The translations under genes were made by a program, and so were the position numbers. Source: an uncultured Aquimarina sp. (GTDB lineage: Bacteria > Bacteroidota > Bacteroidia > Flavobacteriales > Flavobacteriaceae). From it: DNA of 64,000 nucleotides. The stretch is taken from contig CANLMN010000006.1 of assembly GCA_947492105.1 (NCBI GenBank), positions 1-64,000 of the forward strand, written 5' to 3'. The number at the start of each line of letters is the position of its first letter. Position 1 is the stretch's first letter. The notes below the pieces were generated by a model. It searched no databases, was not told the DNA's origin, and saw nothing but the letters and a program-made list of their open reading frames with translations. Positions 8,074 through 20,291 of this stretch are shown in pieces.

Positions 8074-10305
8074 CTAGCGAATTATGATTTTCTTAGTCAA
8101 ATTAAACTCATTATTCTTTGATAATTCTAAGAAATAAACTCCTGTTGTAAATTTAGAAAAATCTACTTGATCATCTAATACACGACCACTATCCATAAGC
8201 TGACCTTGCATGTTTCTTAATACATAATCTAACCCAAACACCTTGGACTGAATATAAAAAACTCCTTTGCTAGGGTTTGGAAAAATAGTTATGGCGGCTT
8301 TTTTAGCTTCTATATCATCAATACTAAGTCCTGTTCCTATTGTTGCAAATTCTAATTTGTCTAATCTACTAGATTGCGATCTTTTTTGTGTTACTCTCAA
8401 TGTGTTTTCTCCTTCTTTTAGAGTGACTTTTGGTATTATATTCGCCTTAAACACATTCCAATCTCCGGTTTTTGCAATTGGTACATTTTCAAACAGCGTT
8501 TCATTTACTTGCACATCCATAATGGAATCATCTCTCGTTCTCACGGAGGCTGTTACTATAAGATCATATTCACCAGCTATATCGACATTAAAAGTATACA
8601 CCAAATATTCTGCACCTTCAAAAATGGTAATTACACGACCTCCAGAAGCAGTATCTGAAGAATCTATATCTACTGCTTCATCCGTTCTATATCCTGCATT
8701 TCCTGAATTTTCTGGAGTTTTATCAAAATAAGAAACATCCTGCCCACCTCCGTCAAAATCCTCAGCCTCTATTGCAATTGCCACCTCTCTTACTGGTTCT
8801 GGCTCTGGGTTTGTTCCCGGCAATGGCAATGTATCTGGACTGGAAATAGGTGCAGGATTTGCATCTATTTCTTCTCCCAATGAAAATTCTTGAAAAAATA
8901 AAGGTCTAGAATCACCTTCTCCTGCAACATTACTCCCACGGCTCATTAAATACACATACAACTTATCGTTTGCTACAATAGCATTAAAATGTTGATATAA
9001 ATTAGTCTCAGTCCCTGTATACACAATTTTCCAAGCATTCACCCCTTCTGGTGTTGTTTTTACGTTTACACGTCCGCCTAACAACTCTACCATAAACACC
9101 TGTTTTTTATAACTAAACATTTTACCTCTTACCTGAGGATTCGGAATAATTCCTCCATGATTACTAGAAAAATTAGTAGCACCTGCTGCCCTATAATAAT
9201 GTACATTTCTACCATCTACACGGGTAACAAAATGTATTGCCCCACTTTCCGTAACAATCCAAGCAGGGTCAAAAGTTGTACTAGGTAAATCTTCTATCCC
9301 GTAATCATCAGATGGTTCTGCCACCTTGATAGATACCCCCGGAGCTAATTCGGAATCAGGATTATTAAAAGGTAGAGTAATCGCTTGATCCTTAACATTG
9401 AACCATTGACTCTGAGCTGATGGAGTGCTATCATTTGTATAAGCAAAATAAAATCCATTGTTAGCAAAATAATCCCTAAAAACATTGTACCTTATAGAAA
9501 AACCTGAGTAAAATTTACCATTCAAAAAACGTTCTGAACCATATATACTATGAGTATTGGGTTCTGGAAGTATTCCTATACCATAAGTCCAATTATCTGT
9601 CCATTTTGTGCCATCATAATGTGCAAATAATATATTCCCTTCTCCCGATCCACCTTGTCTATATCTCACTATCAAACTACCATCATCTGCTCTCATGATA
9701 AAAGGATACGTCATGCGTTCATAATCCTCTGTACTATTAAGCATATTTTGTTTTGGTAAGAATTTGTCGATAGTAAACTCTGAGTCTGGCAAAAATGCAG
9801 CGCCTGGAACCGACACTGTGTAATTAAAGAAACTAGTAGGCAATAAACTCTTTGTATAAGAGTGCATATCATAAATCATATGCACTGTATTGTCAATTGT
9901 ACTTATGCCAATTGCTGCGGTGTTATGTGAATCGCCTCTTGCAGGTGTAGTCCCATTAACAAACTCCCCACGAATACCTACGTGCTGATGTGGAAACTCT
10001 ATAGTAACCCACTGAGAATCTGGATCCGTCAAATTTTTTCTAGAAAGCATGAGGTTTCTAAATTCTACACCTCCCTTATACCATGTTACAAAAGCATAGC
10101 CATTTACAACGTCTAAACAATCACCATGTGGCGTTATACGTTGCGAAAATCTAAATTGTTGATTTTTTGTACCTGCAAAATAGAGTCCTCCTTCACCAGG
10201 ACCAGATACCTGCGTTATTTTATCTAGATCAACAGATAATACATTTTGGGCATTTATAGAAATAATCGCAAAAAAAGCTAATAGTAAAATATTGTTTTTT
10301 TTCAT
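8074..10305 (-). CDS. Secreted BNR-4 beta-propeller protein with CBM6 and T9SS domain; possible polysaccharide lyase
   Basis: 743 aa. Signal peptide 1-20 (ends INAQ). Residues about 25-480 are a BNR-4-type propeller, with GDSHNTAAIG (H127), YDMHSY (H148) and YRQGGSGEGN. Two histidines about 20 residues apart and an SG-rich YR motif are seen in the PL24/PL25 ulvan lyases, so lyase activity is plausible but inferred. A Pro/Glu linker (about 490-510) leads to a CBM6-like domain (AIEAEDFDGGGQDVSY to RLDKLEFA, about 512-655). A type IX secretion sorting domain closes the protein (IFPNPSKGVFYI ... KKIIIR). It is probably released or surface-anchored. It stands alone, 37 kb from the sulfatase locus. 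Confidence 0.75.
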   Translation of the reverse strand: MKKNNILLLAFFAIISINAQNVLSVDLDKITQVSGPGEGGLYFAGTKNQQFRFSQRITPHGDCLDVVNGYAFVTWYKGGVEFRNLMLSRKNLTDPDSQWVTIEFPHQHVGIRGEFVNGTTPARGDSHNTAAIGISTIDNTVHMIYDMHSYTKSLLPTSFFNYTVSVPGAAFLPDSEFTIDKFLPKQNMLNSTEDYERMTYPFIMRADDGSLIVRYRQGGSGEGNILFAHYDGTKWTDNWTYGIGILPEPNTHSIYGSERFLNGKFYSGFSIRYNVFRDYFANNGFYFAYTNDSTPSAQSQWFNVKDQAITLPFNNPDSELAPGVSIKVAEPSDDYGIEDLPSTTFDPAWIVTESGAIHFVTRVDGRNVHYYRAAGATNFSSNHGGIIPNPQVRGKMFSYKKQVFMVELLGGRVNVKTTPEGVNAWKIVYTGTETNLYQHFNAIVANDKLYVYLMSRGSNVAGEGDSRPLFFQEFSLGEEIDANPAPISSPDTLPLPGTNPEPEPVREVAIAIEAEDFDGGGQDVSYFDKTPENSGNAGYRTDEAVDIDSSDTASGGRVITIFEGAEYLVYTFNVDIAGEYDLIVTASVRTRDDSIMDVQVNETLFENVPIAKTGDWNVFKANIIPKVTLKEGENTLRVTQKRSQSSRLDKLEFATIGTGLSIDDIEAKKAAITIFPNPSKGVFYIQSKVFGLDYVLRNMQGQLMDSGRVLDDQVDFSKFTTGVYFLELSKNNEFNLTKKIIIR

Positions 10306-11095
10306 TTCATTTTTTTTATATCAATCAATCTATTCCAAATACTGGATGGTACATTTGATATGTTCCAAATCAATCGAATTAGAAGTTATTTTTTTTTAAA
10401 ATTGATCCTCTTAGATATGCTATTTCTCAAATCTTTTACCAAAGGAAATAATCTAACAAAAAGAGGGTAAAACGCAAGGTCTTATTAAAAAAATTTAGAA
10501 ATATTCACTACAAAAATCAATAAAAATTACATTAAAAGCAAACAATTACTTATTTTATTAACAATACAACTACTACAATAAAATAAAAAAACTATAATGA
10601 TTGATAAAAACACACCTCTTATAGCTCAAATCAAACTAATGTTATTCAAAAAGTCAGCAATATTTTTTACTATCTCTGACTTTTGACCTTTTAATTATTC
10701 CAATGATGGCAACACCTTTTTTGATTGCCATCAAAAAAAACTGAATAGTATAAGGTTTTTCTATAATTTAGAGATCAACTAAGGAAAAGGTGTCGATCTT
10801 TATGATTCTACCGAAAAATAGGTTTTTGATGATTCATTAAAAAAAGTCACAACCACGTCCATAGTATGACAAATTATCTCGAAAAGTCTATGCTAGATGA
10901 ATTCAGCTTGAACTTTTTCTATAATGTGTTAATAAGATTCTTTCATCAAAAAATGCAACAAAACCACACGAAAAGGAAAAATAACCATCTTATTTAACTT
11001 TTAATCTATAACATTTTTAAGATTTAAATAATAATCCCATAAATTTTACGCTTAATCTACAGTAATTTCTATTTTTACACAAAAGAACAAACCAA
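10306..11095. other. 790-bp AT-rich intergenic region
   Basis: Separates two divergent genes, so it should carry both promoters, but no convincing -33/-7 pair stands out. It has no MITE-like copy. A 43-codon ORF (ATG 10866 to TAA 10997, +) has no recognisable product and is more likely chance or a remnant. Confidence 0.4.
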
Positions 11096-12226
11096 ATGAA
11101 AAAAATATTTTTAATAAGCACGTTAGTACTCTTAGCTGCTTGTAATAAAAAGGAAGCTAATGGATATAGCATTACAGCTAATACAACTGGATTTGAGGAT
11201 GGTACAACAGTGTATGTTAATACCGTAAACAAAGCTAACCGACCAGTGATAATTGATTCCACTACTATCAATGCTAATAAGTTTAGTATACAACTAGCTC
11301 CAATAGAAACTAGAGATTTTCATTTTTTATCTTTTAAAAACATTCAAGGAAATGTCTTGTATTTGGGGGAGAATGCGCCAATACAAATGACTATTTATAA
11401 AGATAGTCTCAGATCATCTAAAGTAGTAGGAGGCAAAGAGAATCAACTTTTTTCTGAATATGCTGAAAAGATGAAAAATCTTGCAAAAAACCGTGTTGAA
11501 CTTACTAAAAGCTTACGTCAACAATCTGCTGCCAGTAACGGAGAACAAGTTAGTGCTTTGACTAACGAGATAGCGAATTTACAAAATCAAGAAAAATCGT
11601 ATCGTATCAATATGGCCACAACAAATCCAGAATCTCTTGTATCTATCATGGCACTTACAGATTTGATTTCGCTTAAAATGATCCCAAACAAGGATATCAA
11701 AGGAATGTACGAAAGAGTTACTGACACACTTAAAAAAACCCGCATGGGAGAGAATTTAAGTGCTATGTTAGCACAAGCCTCAGAAACAATGGATATTGGT
11801 GACATTGTTGAGGATTTTACTGCGCCAACACCAGACGGCAAAAAATTATCCCTTAAAAAAGCAATGGGTACAGTCACTATTGTTGATTTCTGGGCGTCAT
11901 GGTGTAAACCTTGTCGTATTGAAAACCCTAATGTCGTTCGTATTTATAAAAAATACCATAAGCAAGGTCTGAATATAATAGGAGTCTCTTTAGATCGCTC
12001 TAAAGATAAATGGGTACAAGCAATTGAACAAGATCTATTGGAGTGGGATCATGTATCTAATCTACAATTCTGGCAAGAGCCTATTGCGCGTTTATATGGT
12101 GTTCGTTCTATCCCTGCAACCTTTATACTCGATGAAACTGGAAAAATTATTGCAAAAAATTTGAGAGGAAATCAATTAGAAGCTAAGATTAAAGAATTAT
12201 TAGAAAAGAAGGTCGCTTCTCTTTAA
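11096..12226 (+). CDS. TlpA-family thiol:disulfide oxidoreductase lipoprotein (DUF4369 N-domain)
   Basis: 376 aa. A lipobox (VLLAAC, C16) predicts a membrane-anchored lipoprotein. Residues about 22-130 form a DUF4369-like beta domain, followed by a helical linker (KNLAKNRVELTKSLRQ) and a C-terminal thioredoxin fold (about 240-376) with the active site WASWCKPCR (C270, C273) and a cis-Pro region RSIPATFIL. It probably reduces periplasmic disulfides, as in cytochrome maturation or resistance to oxidation; no client is seen nearby. Transcription ends at the strong hairpin at 12342. Confidence 0.9.
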   Translation: MKKIFLISTLVLLAACNKKEANGYSITANTTGFEDGTTVYVNTVNKANRPVIIDSTTINANKFSIQLAPIETRDFHFLSFKNIQGNVLYLGENAPIQMTIYKDSLRSSKVVGGKENQLFSEYAEKMKNLAKNRVELTKSLRQQSAASNGEQVSALTNEIANLQNQEKSYRINMATTNPESLVSIMALTDLISLKMIPNKDIKGMYERVTDTLKKTRMGENLSAMLAQASETMDIGDIVEDFTAPTPDGKKLSLKKAMGTVTIVDFWASWCKPCRIENPNVVRIYKKYHKQGLNIIGVSLDRSKDKWVQAIEQDLLEWDHVSNLQFWQEPIARLYGVRSIPATFILDETGKIIAKNLRGNQLEAKIKELLEKKVASL

Positions 12227-12341
12227 TCTTATTAGCTATGTTAGAATTTGATAACTTGGGCTAGAAATGCAGTAAAACTACATGTTTATTAAGCTTTCAG
12301 ACTCAAATAAATTTTCTAATTCAGAAAAGCGGATGAAAATA

Positions 12342-12399
12342 ATTCCTGAATCAAAAAAAGCAGTTATGTAGATATAACTGCTTTTTTTGATTCAGGAAT
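12342..12399 (+). terminator. Strong bidirectional terminator hairpin
   Basis: Perfect 26-bp inverted repeat (12342-12367 and 12374-12399) with a 6-nt loop and A7/T7 tracts inside the arms. It is 115 bp after the TlpA-like gene and could also serve the convergent SIMPL gene. Confidence 0.85.
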
Positions 12400-12437
12400 A
12401 TAAGCAAGTCCTTCAAAAAATAATCACCATCTACCCA

Positions 12438-12563
12438 TACCACATTAAATATATAATGTCGTATATCGACTTGTTCTTTTTCTATCTAAACGCCTTGTTG
12501 GTATATTCCATGCAATAGAATAACAGTGTCGGTAACACGAATTTATATACCTAAATTAATTCG
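12438..12563 (+). repeat. MITE-like repeat family C, copy C2 (internally shortened)
   Basis: Starts TACCACATTAAATATATAAT, then GTCGTATATCGACTTGTTC, an ATGCAATAGAATAACAGTG segment and an ACGAATTTATATACCTAAATT end. About 30 bp shorter than full copies. It lies between convergent genes, with the terminator upstream. Confidence 0.7.
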
Positions 12564-12631
12564 TTTATATTTTACCCTGTTGGCATGTTGGCTTACAAGT
12601 ATATTCAAAAACAGCAGAAGTTCTAAAAAAA

Positions 12632-13327
12632 CTAATCTAAATCAAATGTAATATGAATATTACACTTTATAGCCAATTCACCAGGAGCAATAGTTGGTCC
12701 ATCAACATTGCTACTCTCACTTAAGGAAGCAGACATTCTCATATGGTTATTACTTGCTGGTCGATACTTATTTCCTTGCTCTTCTTGAATCTGAATAGCC
12801 TTCCCTACTTTCTGCCCTAATACCCCTACATACTCCTCAGCTTTTTCTTTGGCATTTGATACGGCTTTTCTACGAGCTTCTTTTTCTAAAGCAACACTAT
12901 TAGACGCACTAAAACGAACACTATTAATCCTGTTTATTCCAGAATCCAACAAACCACTCATGATTTTGTCAAAATTCTCTAGTTTTCTAATTTTTATCCG
13001 AATTGTTTGATTCGCTACAAAACTGTACGTTTTCTTATTATAATTATAATCTTTGTTAAGGTTCACATATTCAGTTTGCACGTCTTTGTCAGCAATCCCT
13101 ACTTTTTTGGTATAGGCTAATACTTTTGCAATTGCGCTATCATTTTCTGATTTTACTGTAACTGCATTATTTCCTTTGTTCTCTACACGTACTACAAGGT
13201 TTGCCTGATCAGGAACTACTTTAACAATTCCTTGACCTGTTACTCTAATAATTCTTGGCAATGTCTCTTGAGCTGTCATTTTCAGTATTCCTGTTAATAT
13301 TACTAAAATTAATATATTCCGTGTCAT
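12632..13327 (-). CDS. SIMPL (DUF541) domain protein, exported
   Basis: 231 aa. Signal peptide 1-19 (ends KMTAQ). The rest matches the SIMPL/DUF541 family: RIIRVTGQGIVKVVPDQANLVV near the start, the paired strand TEYVNLNKDYNYNKKTYSFVANQTI, a helix rich in A/K (EARRKAVSNAKEKAEEYVGVLG) and a final FDLD strand. Members are periplasmic or outer-membrane proteins of poorly known role, linked in some species to stress tolerance (BP26/YggE-like). Monocistronic. Confidence 0.85.
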   Translation of the reverse strand: MTRNILILVILTGILKMTAQETLPRIIRVTGQGIVKVVPDQANLVVRVENKGNNAVTVKSENDSAIAKVLAYTKKVGIADKDVQTEYVNLNKDYNYNKKTYSFVANQTIRIKIRKLENFDKIMSGLLDSGINRINSVRFSASNSVALEKEARRKAVSNAKEKAEEYVGVLGQKVGKAIQIQEEQGNKYRPASNNHMRMSASLSESSNVDGPTIAPGELAIKCNIHITFDLD

Positions 13328-13700
13328 AATATTTATTTGTTTGTTTTTACCCCGAACTCATCTTTAGTTTTCGCTTCATCAAAAAATAGTTCAAACTCCC
13401 CTATCTTTCACTACTTTTACCATCCGTAGCGTTGCAATGAATTTCAAAAAGCACCTTATCTAGTCAAATCTTATCTTCATTACAAAACGAAAAATCAAGA
13501 TGCGTTTCATGTTATTTTATATCTATAAAGTGATATTTTTCCTAAAACCTCAAAACTTGTATCTTTTGAGATTTAAAATACACATTTATATTGATGTAGT
13601 CTCAAAATCATTTCTATAAATTATTTTCTTTTTTTCCTTTTTTGGCAAAAGTAATTGTAACCTACCTACTATATCATCTATCGTTTAAGACTATTATATC

Positions 13701-13828
13701 CTATCATTTTTTCTACTATTTTTTTGAGGAGAAAGTTAAACCATAGTCACGGCTATGCTTAAATTTTATAGCTCAAACTAGCGAAAAATAGTTCAACTAT
13801 TTTAACCTACAATTACATTTTACTGGTA
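13701..13828 (+). repeat. MITE-like repeat family A, copy A3 (left-truncated)
   Basis: Contains CCATAGTCACGGCTATGC, ATAGCTCAAACTAGCG, CAATTACATTTTACTGGTA and a right-hand TAA flank. The left terminus is missing. It sits in the 637-bp gap 13328-13964; the remainder of that gap holds only the ABC-F terminator. Confidence 0.75.
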
Positions 13829-13892
13829 TAATTCAAAAATGAACAATATGAAACAAACATTTAAAAAATCACTCGGTATCAAATATATGGCA

Positions 13893-13932
13893 CAAAAAAA
13901 AGAGGATAATATTTACATATCATCCTCTTTTG
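13893..13932 (-). terminator. Terminator of the ABC-F gene
   Basis: Arms AAAAGAGGAT (13898-13907) and ATCCTCTTTT (13922-13931). Read on the minus strand, the hairpin is followed by a run of Ts. It lies 33 bp past the ABC-F stop codon. Confidence 0.8.
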
Positions 13933-13964
13933 CTCAAAACTTTCTATTCTGAATCTTTCACCTA

Positions 13965-15905
<1,941 letters not shown>

Positions 15906-17417
15906 TTATTCTATAGATATATTTTCTGTTATAGCTTTTTGCTGTTTCATATAGATACGCAATTCATTTTCAAATTGAGTATCAAAAATATTTGCATTAG
16001 GATTTAAGATTTTCCCATTATGCCCAAGAAGAATCGTTTTATCTCTGGTAAAATAATCTAAAACAAGCTCGTTTCTGGATGCTCTAGCGTCTTCAAATTG
16101 ATATTCATAATCTTGTAAATATTCTTTCAGATCTAGAATATTGACCCATTTCTTTGTTTTATCTTCATCTATATTAATAGAAATGAATTGTACCTCAGGG
16201 TATTTTTCTTGAAGCTTTGTCACCTTCTTGTGCGCTTTCTTGTAATACTGAATATCTAATATTGACCAAAAGTAAATTGCCGTTAAAGCTTTCCTTTTAA
16301 TTAGATCAGTTAGATGAACCGTTGTACTATCCGACCCTATTAACTTTTGATCAAGAATGTAATCCCCAGGAACTAATTTTGTAGTATACTTGACCACATT
16401 TTTGATATACTCAGCCATTTTTTCATCTGTATTCAATTTAAGAAATCGTTGGAGTATTTTATTAGAAGTAATACTATCTTCATTAAAAACCACAAACTGC
16501 CTTGTCACACCTTTAAGCTGAATATTCTTGACATATCCTTCATTAAATATACTATCAATCAGATTGAGTTTTCTCAAAGTAGCATTAGGTTCTTCTTCTT
16601 TGTAATTATTCCTTATTGCAAAATCCATATAACAGGTATTTTCTACATAACGGGTCAAGAAACGCTGAAAATCATAACTAAGCCTAAGATCGTCATCATT
16701 AATATCAATTTGTTTTCGATACTTAAAAAATGTTACTGGTAATTGTTCGAAAGTTTTTTTTGCATCTCCAAAATCTGTACCAAAATGTCTATAGGAATAT
16801 TGTTCTTTTTCTGAATAAAAATGACACTCATACGAGGCTTTCATAACTTTTTCCGCGAAGTTGCTAAGTTTTACTTTCTCTTTGATTTTATTGAATTTTT
16901 TTATCCTTTCTTTTTGTAAGGAGTCATTTCGTTTTAGAAACAGTTTTGGTTCTAGTTCAAACCTTACATTGCTATTTTCTCTACGATTAGATTCATTTTC
17001 TAGGAACATATCTAGGAGGAAATTGTTCTTTTTTGCTCCTCTTCCCGAAAAAACCAGAGATTCATCAAACTCTATCGTATTAACCCTTGCCAAAATACTA
17101 TCACCTTTTTCAAGAAGTACCATTTGACCTTCTGGTTGATGCAAAAATTTGTATAAACCTTCTGGAATATCATCGTATTTTTTGAAAAATCGATTATTTT
17201 TATCCAAATAAATAGTATCCCTTATGTTTTTTTTATCGTAAAGTATTATAAATTTTGATTTGGGATTTATCACTTCTCCGCCAAAATAGATAGTACTTGT
17301 CTTTTTATTTTCGGTAAAATCACAACTAAATAATAATAGGACAATTAAAGCCGTTAGTACTGAGATACTACCAGCTATTTTATAATTCTTGGAAGAAGAT
17401 TTTACAAATTTCTGCAT
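15906..17417 (-). CDS. Membrane-anchored TlpA-like protein lacking the CxxC active site
   Basis: 503 aa. One hydrophobic segment (about 15-31) ends in a lipobox-like LLLFSC (C32). The architecture resembles the TlpA/DUF4369 lipoprotein at 11 kb: N-terminal beta domain (YFGGEVINPKSKFIILYD), long helical middle, C-terminal thioredoxin fold (about 355-490). In that fold the position expected to be WCxxC reads YFWSILDIQYYKKA, with no cysteine, so redox activity is unlikely. The strand VQFISINIDEDKTKKWV supports the fold. Possibly a binding or sensor protein. Confidence 0.65.
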   Translation of the reverse strand: MQKFVKSSSKNYKIAGSISVLTALIVLLLFSCDFTENKKTSTIYFGGEVINPKSKFIILYDKKNIRDTIYLDKNNRFFKKYDDIPEGLYKFLHQPEGQMVLLEKGDSILARVNTIEFDESLVFSGRGAKKNNFLLDMFLENESNRRENSNVRFELEPKLFLKRNDSLQKERIKKFNKIKEKVKLSNFAEKVMKASYECHFYSEKEQYSYRHFGTDFGDAKKTFEQLPVTFFKYRKQIDINDDDLRLSYDFQRFLTRYVENTCYMDFAIRNNYKEEEPNATLRKLNLIDSIFNEGYVKNIQLKGVTRQFVVFNEDSITSNKILQRFLKLNTDEKMAEYIKNVVKYTTKLVPGDYILDQKLIGSDSTTVHLTDLIKRKALTAIYFWSILDIQYYKKAHKKVTKLQEKYPEVQFISINIDEDKTKKWVNILDLKEYLQDYEYQFEDARASRNELVLDYFTRDKTILLGHNGKILNPNANIFDTQFENELRIYMKQQKAITENISIE

Positions 17418-17589
17418 ACATCAAAAATACTAGTTCTAGTCTGGTGTCGTTGTTAATTAAGTGTTAATTCATTTTAAAAGTATGGTTTTACCCAATTAAA
17501 TTGATGTTATTTTACCACTATAAAAAACAAGTAGATCATTCAAAGACAACACGTTTAACACAATTTATGTAGAAAAAATCAAAAAATAA

Positions 17590-17622
17590 AGTGCGAAAAA
17601 AAATGTTTCTTTTTTCGCAGCT
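17590..17622 (-). terminator. Weak terminator of the GAF gene
   Basis: Arms TGCGAAAAAA / TTTTTTCGCA about 10 bp apart, T-rich on the minus strand past the hairpin. It is 73 bp beyond the GAF protein stop. The stem is AT-rich apart from its base. Confidence 0.5.
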
Positions 17623-17694
17623 ATACTGTTATTCTAGTATTATTTTGATCAAAAACCAGAAACGTTTTGAGTAAAAAAAATAGCGCAGTAAGTT

Positions 17695-20073
17695 TTATAC
17701 TAATTCTTTCATTAAATCTTTATAGGTATAAAACCCCTTCTTATCCGTTTTATAGAGTATAGTAACTCGTAATGCTTTAAGTCCCGTTACGCCTTGCAAA
17801 TCTTCTAACTCTACGATCTCTATTTCTTTTCCTAGATAATTTCGTGATTGCAAAAATTTGATGTACCGCAAATATTCCTTTTCATCACTTTTCTGTGAAT
17901 ATACAATGGCTATTTTACCCTCTACCGTGACTCGTTCTTGAGTTCCTTTTATATAAGCTTTGTCTACGCGTTTTTTTACAACCTCATAACGAGCATTATA
18001 AGTTCCGTCTACATCAAAACGCTTCTCATCCATTCGGAATCGAATCGATAATGGATTATTAAATACCAAAATTAAGGAAGCTACTTCTAATGAAACCGGA
18101 AATCCTTTTTTGAGTTTGTAGTAGGCGTTTTCCATTTCGCACATAACTTGTAACTGCCATAACCTAAGGTTATAAAGATAAATTTCATTAAAATCTTCTT
18201 TCTTGGTTATGCTTTCTCCAATATACATATTATGTTCTACTCCATCGGTTTTGAATCTTTCGAAAAAATGAGGATACATATACTGTGCTTCTTCTTGTTT
18301 TTTATCCAAGATATCAGCCATATTTTTATTAATCAAAGTAATCGTCTCATCGTATTGTTTTCTATGATGATACATAATCCCGATTTTCTCATCTATTGTC
18401 TCATTATATTTTTTCACCAATTCTTCTAATTGGAGACTCTCTGATGCTATATGTTGTAGCAAAGGATGTACATCACTTGCCAAAAAATTTGCTATAGTCT
18501 GTTCACTATCTACTTGTAAAACTTCGGATATCTGCAACAAATGATTTTCTAGTCGTAGCTGAAAAACTTTATAAATAGGCAAATCCTTTTTTGCTACAGC
18601 AGCTTCGATTATCCTAATAACCATTTCCAGTTGTAGTTTCAAGTCTTTTTGAGTAGCCATGTTACGAGATTCGGAAGATCCTTTGATATCTATTTGTCCA
18701 TACAAGGGATATACGTTTTTGAATGCAATTTCATGTAACATCCCCTCTTGACCACGAGCCATAGCTATGAGATAGTCCTTTGCCTCTTGCTCAAATCTCC
18801 AAGCCACACTTGAATGTATAGCAGTATATTCTTTTTGTATAACCGATTCTATTAAGTTTTCTTCTTCTGCTTTGGCTCGCTGTACAGAAGATACAATATA
18901 GGGTAATACATCGATTAATTTATTTGCATTAATACTATTCAATACTTTTGACTCGGTTGATACCAATTCCAAAATCCCCAATAGTTGATCTCCTGCTGCA
19001 ATTGGAGCCAAAATAGCACTTTTTATACCTTGTTCTTTTAATTGCGAATAAGGTGCTATCCCACCGGACATTTCATAATATTTATCTACATCAGAAATAG
19101 CAAAGTATTCATGCGTTTCTATTAATTTTTTATTGGATCCAGCACAGAGTATCGTTTTACAGGTACCCGCTTCCTTATTGTTTAATAAATGACTGATCAT
19201 CTTGGAACCTGGTTTCATCACATGCTCCAACGTTCCATCATCGGAGTAATTCGTGACTCCCACCCGAAGATCTTTGACACCAAATAACACCCGAAATATC
19301 CGCTCAAAATTTTCCAAACCATCATCAGTTGCCTGCTGAGGCCCTGTATGCGTATGACTTAACAACTCTGACTTGATATCCGAAATCGATGTATCTGCAG
19401 TTACATCAAAAATATTGGAGATCACAAAGCCTTTGAGAATATAACTGCTCTGAGGAAATTTTTCTTTCCACATTTCCAAATTCCCAAAATTATCTAATAA
19501 CTCATCTACATCTTTTTGCGTAATACCCTTCGCCTTATCTGTAGGTATAATTTCTATAAAGTCCGCATTATATAAAATTCGATACGTACGTTTGAAACCA
19601 TTTTTATCAGGAATTTCATAGAAAAAAGGTCTTTTGAAATCTAAATTATATCCATAATATCTATTGAGAATAATCGTACACGCAATGATGTATCGATATT
19701 TTTCGGGCATGTTCCTAATAGTAGGTTCGTAATCCGCTCCTGCCTCTTTGAGAATACTCCTAAAACGTTCTGATTCATTAAAAAACAAATCATGAAAGGG
19801 AACTGAAGCTGTTTTAATTTCATTCTTTGTTAGAATATCAGAAAATGATTCTTGTAATATCACTTTGATCTCTTTGCGATATGTCTCAAGTAATTCTGTG
19901 TCTTCAAAACCGTCGCATAATATTGGATACTTTTCCTTCAATGCAACAATTCGTTGTGCTTTGGATACTATAAATTCATCGTCACTTCTTAGCTGATCTT
20001 CATAATGTTCTATAAGTTTACTAAAACTTATTTTCAATAATAAAGGGGACTCGATATCATCATTAATCTTCAT
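17695..20073 (-). CDS. Large GAF-domain cytosolic protein
   Basis: 792 aa with no signal peptide or membrane segments. Residues about 254-390 look like a GAF domain (FERIFRVLFGVKDLRVGV ... SAILAPIAAGDQLLGILELVS). The N-terminal 250 residues and the C-terminal 400 (helical, then a beta-rich end VTGLKALRVTILYKTDKKG) match no domain I recognise. No kinase, cyclase or receiver domain is visible, so it is probably not a classical signalling output protein. Conserved proteins of this size annotated only as GAF-domain proteins occur in flavobacteria. Monocistronic. Confidence 0.7.
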   Translation of the reverse strand: MKINDDIESPLLLKISFSKLIEHYEDQLRSDDEFIVSKAQRIVALKEKYPILCDGFEDTELLETYRKEIKVILQESFSDILTKNEIKTASVPFHDLFFNESERFRSILKEAGADYEPTIRNMPEKYRYIIACTIILNRYYGYNLDFKRPFFYEIPDKNGFKRTYRILYNADFIEIIPTDKAKGITQKDVDELLDNFGNLEMWKEKFPQSSYILKGFVISNIFDVTADTSISDIKSELLSHTHTGPQQATDDGLENFERIFRVLFGVKDLRVGVTNYSDDGTLEHVMKPGSKMISHLLNNKEAGTCKTILCAGSNKKLIETHEYFAISDVDKYYEMSGGIAPYSQLKEQGIKSAILAPIAAGDQLLGILELVSTESKVLNSINANKLIDVLPYIVSSVQRAKAEEENLIESVIQKEYTAIHSSVAWRFEQEAKDYLIAMARGQEGMLHEIAFKNVYPLYGQIDIKGSSESRNMATQKDLKLQLEMVIRIIEAAVAKKDLPIYKVFQLRLENHLLQISEVLQVDSEQTIANFLASDVHPLLQHIASESLQLEELVKKYNETIDEKIGIMYHHRKQYDETITLINKNMADILDKKQEEAQYMYPHFFERFKTDGVEHNMYIGESITKKEDFNEIYLYNLRLWQLQVMCEMENAYYKLKKGFPVSLEVASLILVFNNPLSIRFRMDEKRFDVDGTYNARYEVVKKRVDKAYIKGTQERVTVEGKIAIVYSQKSDEKEYLRYIKFLQSRNYLGKEIEIVELEDLQGVTGLKALRVTILYKTDKKGFYTYKDLMKELV

Positions 20074-20291
20074 AAACTTCCTCTTTCTGATAGTATTTTT
20101 ATAGAATTAGTCCCATATAAGCCTGTTTAGTTACAGCTACGGAACAAATTCTTTATAAAAGTACAAAAAAGAACTTACATGAATTACTTCATTTGGGTAG
20201 GTAGATACCTAGACTATATCTAGATTTTTTATGTGCATACATAGTGTCGTATCGTTACTTGTTTTTTCTATAAATATGTCGTGTAATTCAC

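Noticed and set aside
8267-8731. 154-codon + strand frame inside the BNR-4 gene
   Set aside because: Antisense shadow of the CBM6/T9SS coding sequence; no independent coding signal.
10700-10740. Hairpin GATGGCAA...TTGCCATC as a terminator
   Set aside because: Neither strand has a T-run after the stem, and no gene ends nearby.
10866-10997. 43-codon ORF in the 10.3-11.1 kb gap
   Set aside because: ATG to TAA with plausible composition, but no neighbour, promoter or family; too short to support.
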